Positions 58,637 to 64,000 of a stretch of DNA of 64,000 nucleotides are shown here, one piece after another (within the stretch, counting starts at the first letter, position 1; the number at the start of each line of letters is the position of its first letter). The notes beneath the pieces were generated by a model, which saw nothing but the letters and a program-made list of their open reading frames with translations, was not told where the DNA came from and did not search any database. Source of the stretch: Nonomuraea maritima. Lineage in GTDB: Bacteria; Actinomycetota; Actinomycetes; Streptosporangiales; Streptosporangiaceae. The stretch is taken from assembly GCF_900100395.1 (NCBI RefSeq), contig NZ_FNFB01000004.1:124001-188000 (forward strand), written 5' to 3'. The position numbers and the translations under genes are program-made.

Positions 58637-59416
58637 ATGAGGTTGGACGACTTCCACGAGCACGGGTACGTGCTGGCGCCCGGTCTGCTCGGTCATGACG
58701 AGGTGGCCGAGCTGCGCGACACGTTCATGGCGATCCACGCGGCCGGCCCCGTCCCCGGCCACTTCACGCCGGAGCCGCAGACACCGGGCGGCCCGTACGA
58801 CGCGCTGCGCGAGTATCCGCGGATCATGCACCCCCACCAGATCAGCGACGTGGCCCTGCGCTACCTGCTGGACACGCGGATCGCCGCGGTCCTGCGCACC
58901 CTGCTGGGCGAGGAGCCGATAGCAGCCCAGAGCATGTTCTACTTCAAGCCGCCGGGTGCGAGGGGCCAGGCGCTGCACCAGGACAACTTCTACCTCCGGG
59001 TCGAACCGGGCACGTGCGTGGCCGCCTGGGTGGCGCTCGACCGGGTCGACCGCGCCAACGGCGGCCTGGAGGTGGTGCCGGGCACGCACCGAATGGACCT
59101 GTTCTGTCCGGAGGAGGCCGACCAGCAGGTGTCGTTCACCCGTGAGTACGTGCCCCCGCCGCCCGGCCTCGACCGCGTCCCCGTGGACATGGACCCCGGC
59201 GACGTGCTGTTCTTCAACGGCAGCCTGGTGCACGGCTCGGAGCCGAACACCACGCCCGACCGCTTCCGCCGCAGCTTCATCTGCCACTACGCGGGCCGCT
59301 CGGCCGAACGCATCGCGGAGTACTACCCGACGCTCACGATGACCGGCGAACCCGTACGGCTGGAGCCGGCGGTCGGCGGCGGCCCGTGCGGCACCGAGAT
59401 CACCGGCCCGCACTAG
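58637..59416 (+). CDS. Phytanoyl-CoA dioxygenase (PhyH)-family oxygenase
   Basis: A 259-residue Fe(II)/2-oxoglutarate-dependent oxygenase. Iron ligands: His and Asp in LHQDNFYL, distal His in LVHGSEPN; Arg in FRRSF binds 2-oxoglutarate. NGGLEVVPGTHRMDLF is typical for the PhyH branch. It would hydroxylate a small-molecule or lipid substrate. The short divergent region with the AraC gene suggests the latter activates it. Start: ATG 58637. The length is normal. Confidence 0.87.
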   Translation: MRLDDFHEHGYVLAPGLLGHDEVAELRDTFMAIHAAGPVPGHFTPEPQTPGGPYDALREYPRIMHPHQISDVALRYLLDTRIAAVLRTLLGEEPIAAQSMFYFKPPGARGQALHQDNFYLRVEPGTCVAAWVALDRVDRANGGLEVVPGTHRMDLFCPEEADQQVSFTREYVPPPPGLDRVPVDMDPGDVLFFNGSLVHGSEPNTTPDRFRRSFICHYAGRSAERIAEYYPTLTMTGEPVRLEPAVGGGPCGTEITGPH

Positions 59417-59424
59417 CAGGCAGG

Positions 59425-60534
59425 TCAGCCGCCGGAGACGTCCGACTCGGCGTCCTCGGGCACGTCGAAGTCCCACGCGTCGTCGAGCCAGCCGTCGGGC
59501 AGCAGCACCTTGGTGCGCTCGCCCGACTTGCCGCGCGGGGTGTCGGTGTTCGGCGGCCAGGGCTGGTCGCGGTCGAGCTTGGCCAGCCCGGCCCGCAGTC
59601 CGTCGAGCGAGTCGGCGGTGGCGAGCTCGCGCCGCACCTCGCTGCCGACCGTGAAGCCCTTCAGGTACCAGCCGACGTGCTTGCGGAAGTCGGAGATGGC
59701 CGACTTCTCGGCGTCGAAGCAGCCGGTCAGGCCCTCGGCGTGCCGTTCCATCACGTCGGCCACCTCGCCGAGCGTCGGACGGACCCGTTCCGAGCTGCCG
59801 TTGAAGGCGTTCTCGAGGTCGCGGAACAGCCACGGCCGCCCCAGGCAGCCGCGCCCGACCACCACGCCGTCGCACCCGGTGCGCCGCACCATCCGTACGG
59901 CGTCGTCGGCGCTCCAGATGTCGCCGTTGCCCAGCACCGGGATCTCCTGCACGGCGTCCTTCAGCCGGGCGATCGACTCCCAGTCGGCCACGCCGCCGTA
60001 GTGCTGGCGGGCTGTGCGGGCGTGCAGCGCGACGGCGGCGACGCCCTCCTCGACCGCGATCCGCCCGGCGTCGAGGTAGGTCAGGTGGTCGTCGTCGATG
60101 CCCTTGCGCATCTTGATGGTCACGGGCAGCGGCCCGGCGTTGGACACCGCCGCCCGCAGGATGCGCCGCAGCAGATTGCGCTTGTACGGCAGCGCGGATC
60201 CGCCGCCGCGCCGCGTCACCTTGGGCACCGGGCAGCCGAAGTTGAGGTCGATGTGGTCGGCGAGGTCCTCCTCGACGATCATCTTGACCGCGCGCCCGAC
60301 GATCTCGGGGTCGACGCCGTACAGCTGGATGCTGCGGGGCCGCTCCGACTCGTCGAACCTGATCATGCGCATGGTCTTGGGGTTGCGCTCGACGAGGGCG
60401 CGCGTCGTGATCATCTCGCACACGAACAACCCGCCGCCCTGCTCGCGGCAGAGCACCCGGAACGGCGGGTTGGTGATGCCCGCCATGGGCGCCAGCACCA
60501 CCGGCGGCCACACCTCAATCGGCCCAATCTTCAC
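59425..60534 (-). CDS. dusB: tRNA dihydrouridine synthase
   Basis: A 369-residue flavoenzyme reducing uridines in tRNA D-loops. VVLAPMAGITNPPFRVLC at the N-terminus, the catalytic Cys in LNFGCPVPKVTRRGGGSAL, flavin/RNA contacts in VTIKMRKGID, and HARTARQHYGGVADW and VVVGRGCLGRPWLF later. The length and wording fit the DusB group of actinobacteria. Start: GTG 60534 (VKIGPIEVWPPVV). It shares an 82-base intergenic space with the divergent ACT-domain gene. Confidence 0.92.
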   Translation of the reverse strand: MKIGPIEVWPPVVLAPMAGITNPPFRVLCREQGGGLFVCEMITTRALVERNPKTMRMIRFDESERPRSIQLYGVDPEIVGRAVKMIVEEDLADHIDLNFGCPVPKVTRRGGGSALPYKRNLLRRILRAAVSNAGPLPVTIKMRKGIDDDHLTYLDAGRIAVEEGVAAVALHARTARQHYGGVADWESIARLKDAVQEIPVLGNGDIWSADDAVRMVRRTGCDGVVVGRGCLGRPWLFRDLENAFNGSSERVRPTLGEVADVMERHAEGLTGCFDAEKSAISDFRKHVGWYLKGFTVGSEVRRELATADSLDGLRAGLAKLDRDQPWPPNTDTPRGKSGERTKVLLPDGWLDDAWDFDVPEDAESDVSGG

Positions 60535-60616
60535 ACGCCCAGTTGTAGCGCAGGTCGGCCGGCAACCGGTATTTCGCAGATAGGCTGGGAAGCGGCATCT
60601 CCACAGGAGGACATGG

Positions 60617-61279
60617 ATGCTTCTTCGCGTTCGCGTGACGCTGCCCGACAGACCCGGGTCGCTGGCCCAGGTCACGAGCGTCCTCGGGGCGGCCGGGGCC
60701 GACATCACCCAGGTGACCGTCCTCGACCGCGGTGACGGCAGGGCGACCGACGACATCACGGTCTTCTGCCCCGAGAGCACGCCGCGCGAGGCCCTCGTCA
60801 AGAGCCTGGAAAGCGTCGAGGACATCTCGGTCGCAGCCGTCTGGACCACCCGCGAGGCGCCCGGCACCTACCCGGAGCTGGAGATACTCAAGTACATCAC
60901 CACGGCAGGCGACCGGGCTCTGACCACGCTCGTCGACTCGCTGCCCGTCCTGTTCAGCGCCGACTGGGCCGCCACCACGACCGAGACCCGCACCGACGAC
61001 GGCGGCGTCGAGAGCCGGGTCGTGTACGCGAGCTGGCGGGCCCCCGAGCACATCACGGTTCCCGCCGACACCCCTCACCGCCCGGTCGCCCTGACGCTCG
61101 ACGACGGCCTGCACGTGATCCACGCGCCGCTGCCGCCGCTCGCCCTGTCGCTGCTGCTGGCCCGCTCGGAGGGGCCGGCGTTCCACCGCATCGAGGTCCA
61201 CCGCCTCACCAGGATTCTCGAGATCTTCCTGACCCTCCCCGCGACCGAGCGCAGCGTGGCCCGCCAGCTGCGCAAGTAG
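60617..61279 (+). CDS. ACT-domain protein
   Basis: A 220-residue protein with an N-terminal ACT domain: LRVRVTLPDRPGSLAQVTSVLGAAGADITQVTVLDRGDGRATDDITVF, the amino-acid-binding fold of many feedback-regulated enzymes. The remaining 130 residues have no assigned domain; VYASWRAPEHITVPADTPHRPVALTLDDG might be a second, degenerate sensor module. No enzymatic domain follows, so it is probably a regulator or sensor. Start: ATG 60617 with AGGAGG. It precedes the tRNA cluster. Confidence 0.8.
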   Translation: MLLRVRVTLPDRPGSLAQVTSVLGAAGADITQVTVLDRGDGRATDDITVFCPESTPREALVKSLESVEDISVAAVWTTREAPGTYPELEILKYITTAGDRALTTLVDSLPVLFSADWAATTTETRTDDGGVESRVVYASWRAPEHITVPADTPHRPVALTLDDGLHVIHAPLPPLALSLLLARSEGPAFHRIEVHRLTRILEIFLTLPATERSVARQLRK

Positions 61280-61354
61280 GGCGCTCGTCACCCCGGCGTC
61301 GCCCAGCGGTGAGCAAGTGGTCGGAAAACCCGCTAGAGTAGGGGACGCAACAGC

Positions 61355-61426
61355 GCGGAAGTGGCTCAGGGGTAGAGCATCACCTTGCCAAGGTGAGGGT
61401 CGCGGGTTCGAATCCCGTCTTCCGCT
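61355..61426 (+). tRNA. tRNA-Gly (anticodon GCC), cluster copy 2
   Basis: Identical over all 72 bases to the gene at 20349; anticodon loop TTGCCAA, discriminator T, no encoded CCA. A GCTAGAGTA promoter-like -10 region lies 15 bases upstream. Confidence 0.95.
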
Positions 61427-61446
61427 CGGAGTGGGATACGACACTC

Positions 61447-61517
61447 GGTGGCGTGGCCGAGAGGCGAGGCAGCGGCCTGCAAAGCCGTCCACACGGGTTC
61501 AAATCCCGTCGCCACCT
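61447..61517 (+). tRNA. tRNA-Cys (anticodon GCA), cluster copy 2
   Basis: Identical to the gene at 20436; anticodon loop CTGCAAA, discriminator T. The spacer to tRNA-Gly is 20 bases, against 15 in copy 1, and differs in sequence. Confidence 0.95.
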
Positions 61518-61521
61518 CCAT

Positions 61522-61596
61522 GGACGATTAGCTCAGCGGGAGAGCGCTTCCCTGACACGGAAGAGGTCACTGGTTCAATCCCAGTATCGTCCACCA
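61522..61596 (+). tRNA. tRNA-Val (anticodon GAC), cluster copy 2
   Basis: Identical to the gene at 20514 including the encoded CCA (61594-61596); anticodon loop CTGACAC. The spacer to tRNA-Cys is only four bases (seven in copy 1). Confidence 0.95.
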
Positions 61597-61603
61597 GCAC
61601 GAG

Positions 61604-61634
61604 AGCCCCGGACTCATCGGAGTCCGGGGCTTTC
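61604..61634 (+). terminator. Terminator of the second tRNA cluster
   Basis: A 12-bp stem AGCCCCGGACTC with its complement (61620-61631), loop ATCG, followed by TT. It begins eight bases after the tRNA-Val CCA and also lies beyond the permease stop at 61648, so may work in both directions. Confidence 0.8.
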
Positions 61635-61647
61635 GTCGTTCCCGGCA

Positions 61648-62481
61648 TCACTGACCGGCGAGGCCGGTGTGCGCGACACCTCTGACGATCTGGCGCTGGA
61701 ACAGCACGAACACCACCAGCAGCGGCAGGCCGGCCAGCACCACCGAGGCCATGATCTGCGCATAGCGCAGGCCGAACGTGCCCTGGACGACGTTCGCCAG
61801 GCCCACCGGCAGGGTCATCGTGTTCGGGTCGGTGGAGACGAGGAACGGCCACAGGAAGTTGTTCCAGGTGTTGATGAACGTGAAGATCGACACCGCCGCC
61901 AGCACCGGCCGCGACAGCGGCAGCACAATGGTGAAGAACACCCGCCACCGGCCGGCGCCGTCGACGAACGCCGCCTGCTCCAGCTCGGGCGGCACGTCCT
62001 GGAAGAACTTGAACAGGATGTAGACGATGAGCGGCGCGGCCACCTGCGGCAGGATGATCGCCCACCAGGTGTCGACCAGGCCGAACGCCACCATCTCGGC
62101 GAACAGCGGCGCCATCAGCACCTGCGGCGGCACCATGATCCCGGCCAGGATCAGGCCGAGCAGCACCCGCTGTCCCTTGAACTGCGTCCGGGCGAACCCG
62201 TACGCGGCCATCGCCGAGAACAGGACGGTCATGAACGTCACGATGACCGCGGTGACGGTCGAGTTGACCGCCCATTTGACGATGCCGCCGGTGCCGAGGA
62301 CCAGCGCGTACGACTCGAAGGTGATCGTGCTGCCGAACCACTCCAGCGGGATCTTCGTCGTCTCCGACTCCGGCTTGAGCGACGTCGCCACGGCCCACGC
62401 GAGGGGTGCGAGCCACATGATCGCCAGCGCCAGCGTCACCACGAGCAGGACGACCTGGCTGATGCTGAACCGTTTGGTCAC
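61648..62481 (-). CDS. Carbohydrate ABC transporter permease (MalG-like)
   Basis: A 277-residue six-helix protein of the CUT1 family. Landmarks: WLAPLAWAVATSLKPESET, MVPPQVLMAPLFAEMVAFGLVDTWWAIILPQVA, and the EAA loop PPELEQAAFVDGAGRWRVFFTIVLPLSRP. The GTG start at 62481 overlaps the TGA of the other permease as GTGA. The operon again has no ATPase gene after it: the next features are the tRNA terminator and tRNAs on the opposite strand. Confidence 0.9.
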   Translation of the reverse strand: MTKRFSISQVVLLVVTLALAIMWLAPLAWAVATSLKPESETTKIPLEWFGSTITFESYALVLGTGGIVKWAVNSTVTAVIVTFMTVLFSAMAAYGFARTQFKGQRVLLGLILAGIMVPPQVLMAPLFAEMVAFGLVDTWWAIILPQVAAPLIVYILFKFFQDVPPELEQAAFVDGAGRWRVFFTIVLPLSRPVLAAVSIFTFINTWNNFLWPFLVSTDPNTMTLPVGLANVVQGTFGLRYAQIMASVVLAGLPLLVVFVLFQRQIVRGVAHTGLAGQ

Positions 62482-63398
62482 GACGTGACCTCCTCGCGCT
62501 TGCGGAACAGCCTGAGCTGCGCCAGGGAGACGATGACGATCAGGGCGAACAGGATGTACGACACCGCGGAGGCGTATCCGATGCGGTAGCCGGTGAAGCC
62601 GACGTCGTAGGCGTACTCGATGATCGGGCGGGTGGAGTCCTGCGGGCCGCCGCCGGTCATCAGGTAGATCTGGTCGAACACCTTCAGCGAGGCGACGAGC
62701 TGCAGCACCACGATGAGCAGGGTGGTACGGCGGAGCAGCGGCAGGGTGATCGAGCGCAGTTTGTCCCAGCCGCTGGCGCCGTCGATGGCGGCGGCCTCGT
62801 ACAGGTGCGCGGGGATCGACTGCAGGGCGGCGAGGTAGAGCAGGAAGTTGAACCCGACCGTCCACCACACGGTGGTGAGGACCACCGACCACATGGCCAC
62901 CGCGGGGTCGCCCAGCCACAGGACGTCGGTGCCGAGCGTGCCGTTGAGCAGGCCGTAGTCGGGCGGGTAGATCATCTGCAGCCAGAGGATCGAGATGACC
63001 GCCGACGGCAGCAGGAACGGCCCGAAGAACGACAGCCGCCACAGCCACTGCATGAACCGCAGATTGTGCACCAGCAGGGCGAGCACGAGGCCGAGGAGCA
63101 CCAGCGGGATCGTGCTCATGATCGTGAAGAGCACCGTGTTCCCGAGCGAGCGCCACATGCGCGGGTCGGTGAAGGCCTCGGCGTAGTTGTCGAACCCGAC
63201 GAAGCGGTCATTGCCGCCGGCGATGTTGACGCTGGAGAAGCTCATCTGGAGGCCGAGCAGGGTCGGCCAGATGAGGAAGACCACGTAGATCAGCAGGAAC
63301 GGCGCCACGAACAGCAGGCCGTGCTGGGTCCAGGCGTGCCGGACCTTGGGCTTGGCGACGGGGGCGGCGGCAGCGGGGGCCGCGACGGTGGTGGCCAT
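62478..63398 (-). CDS. Carbohydrate ABC transporter permease (MalF-like)
   Basis: A 306-residue membrane protein with an Ala/Pro-rich cytoplasmic N-terminus (MATTVAAPAAAAPVAKPK), six helices, and EAA loop PAHLYEAAAIDGASGWDKLRSITLPLLRR. FVGFDNYAEAF and GGPQDSTRPIIEYAYDVGF are further CUT1 features. It pairs with the MalG-like permease. The ATG shares one base with the stop of the binding-protein gene (TGATG). Confidence 0.9.
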   Translation of the reverse strand: MATTVAAPAAAAPVAKPKVRHAWTQHGLLFVAPFLLIYVVFLIWPTLLGLQMSFSSVNIAGGNDRFVGFDNYAEAFTDPRMWRSLGNTVLFTIMSTIPLVLLGLVLALLVHNLRFMQWLWRLSFFGPFLLPSAVISILWLQMIYPPDYGLLNGTLGTDVLWLGDPAVAMWSVVLTTVWWTVGFNFLLYLAALQSIPAHLYEAAAIDGASGWDKLRSITLPLLRRTTLLIVVLQLVASLKVFDQIYLMTGGGPQDSTRPIIEYAYDVGFTGYRIGYASAVSYILFALIVIVSLAQLRLFRKREEVTS

Positions 63399-64000
63399 CA
63401 GCGCTCCTCGTCGGGGAAGGGGTTCGGGGCGGACATCAGCCGGGCGAGCGACGCCTTGGCGGCGGCCAGCCCTTCCTCAGGCGTGCGCTGGCCGCTGATG
63501 ACCGGCGAGAACGCCTGGCCGAACTCGATCCACAGCCGCGAGGCCGACCCGGCGAACCACACCTGCGGGTCGAGCGCGACCTCGGTGATGACCGAGCGGT
63601 ACTCCGACTGCGGCTGCAGCGCCAGGTAGTCGGGCTCCTCCAGGGCCGGCAGGTACGCGGGCACGTGCCCGGCCACGGCCCAGTCGGCGCTGTTGCGCAC
63701 GAGGTGGGCGATGAAGCGGTACGTCGCCCGTTCGACCTCGGGGTCGCGTTCTCGCTGATGCGGCAGGACGAACGCGTGGCAGTCGGCCTGGGCCTGCCAG
63801 CCGCCGAAGACGCTGGGGAAGCGGGTCATGCTGAACGGCGTCCCGCGTTCCTTCAGCCCGGTGGTCTCCCAGTCGCCGTTCCAGAGGAAGGCGGCGTCGC
63901 CGTTGGTGAAGTTGGCGACGGAGGCGCCGTAGTCGGTGCGCCAGTCGCAGAGCCCTTCCTGCCCGAGCCGGGCCATCAACCGCAGCGCCTCCAGCGCCTT
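63398..64000 (-). CDS. Sugar ABC transporter substrate-binding protein (C-terminal part)
   Basis: The C-terminal 200 residues of a family-1 extracellular solute-binding protein; the start lies beyond the window. Typical elements are DYGASVANFTNGDAAFLWNGDWETTGL, the hinge block SVFGGWQAQADCHAFVLPHQ, and ATYRFIAHLVRNSADWAVAGHVPAYLPAL, ending with LWIEFGQAFSPVISGQRTPEEGLAAAKASLARLM. It supplies ligand to the two permeases that follow with overlapping codons. The sugar is unknown. Confidence 0.85.
   Translation of the reverse strand, partial: KALEALRLMARLGQEGLCDWRTDYGASVANFTNGDAAFLWNGDWETTGLKERGTPFSMTRFPSVFGGWQAQADCHAFVLPHQRERDPEVERATYRFIAHLVRNSADWAVAGHVPAYLPALEEPDYLALQPQSEYRSVITEVALDPQVWFAGSASRLWIEFGQAFSPVISGQRTPEEGLAAAKASLARLMSAPNPFPDEER

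Noticed and set aside
60515..61492. A minus-strand frame running through the second tRNA cluster
   Set aside because: It is antisense to the ACT-domain gene and to perfect tRNA genes; similar frames also cross the first cluster purely because the tRNA sequences are identical.
1..64000. CRISPR array, rRNA operon, complete insertion sequence or prophage
   Set aside because: I looked for regularly spaced repeats, rRNA motifs, transposase catalytic regions and phage structural genes and saw none; only a 19-residue transposase stub and a possible recombinase scrap are present.

Overview
This is a 64 kb stretch of a very GC-rich actinobacterial chromosome. An SsgB-type sporulation regulator, an actinobacterial integration host factor (mIHF) homologue, an IdeR/DmdR-type iron box, an F420-type oxidoreductase and many TetR, LacI, ROK and HxlR regulators point to a sporulating filamentous actinomycete. 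The Streptosporangiaceae (Nonomuraea-like) are my best guess, but that is inference. There is no rRNA, CRISPR array or intact insertion sequence. Seven tRNA genes are present.

Layout. 1-5.4 kb: a partial membrane protein, a short-chain dehydrogenase, then a phospholipase D-like gene broken in two by a 2.8 kb segment. That segment holds a compact four-gene operon (SnoaL-like, F420-type oxidoreductase, TetR, DUF1772) plus one membrane-protein gene; a serine-recombinase scrap lies at its right edge. 5.4-7.2 kb: a gene-poor stretch with tRNA-Val(CAC), then ssgB. 7.3-11.2 kb: DUF305 and LVIVD lipoproteins and pabB-pabC. 11.2-12.4 kb: a gene graveyard with a headless LysR gene, a collapsed hydroxyisobutyrate dehydrogenase and a RidA tail. 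12.4-18.4 kb: an iron-box-controlled Fe3+ ABC transporter, then hutH behind an ArsR-type regulator. 18.4-20.6 kb: divergent hemerythrin and ferritin-like genes, then a tRNA Gly-Cys-Val cluster. 20.6-35.2 kb: redox enzymes (SDR/HxlR, LLM flavoenzyme with its FMN reductase), a folate pair (cyclohydrolase-type protein plus divergent FolD), a glutamine amidotransferase, an acyl-CoA synthetase, a hydrolase fusion, endonuclease V, a secreted Asn-rich protein, an MDR/TetR pair and a stand-alone pyrF. 35.2-36.25 kb has no convincing gene.

37.4-46.8 kb is the most distinctive region: one nine-gene minus-strand operon of LacI regulator, two sugar permeases, a sugar-binding lipoprotein, four successive ADP-ribosylglycohydrolase-family proteins and a ribokinase. 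Almost every junction is a start/stop overlap, and two perfect LacI palindromes precede it. It reads as a self-regulated import and breakdown route for a ribosylated or ADP-ribosylated compound that ends in ribose phosphorylation. 47-61.3 kb: MFS/ROK, a HbpS-like protein, an mIHF paralogue, a two-component system, an acyltransferase, GNAT, a DUF3516 helicase with a DUF2087 partner, AraC/phytanoyl dioxygenase, DusB and an ACT-domain protein. 61.3-64 kb: a second copy of the tRNA Gly-Cys-Val cluster and the end of another sugar ABC operon that runs off the window.

Three scars (the split phospholipase gene, the LysR/dehydrogenase/RidA remnants and an IS5-type transposase stub) show that this region has undergone repeated insertion and deletion.
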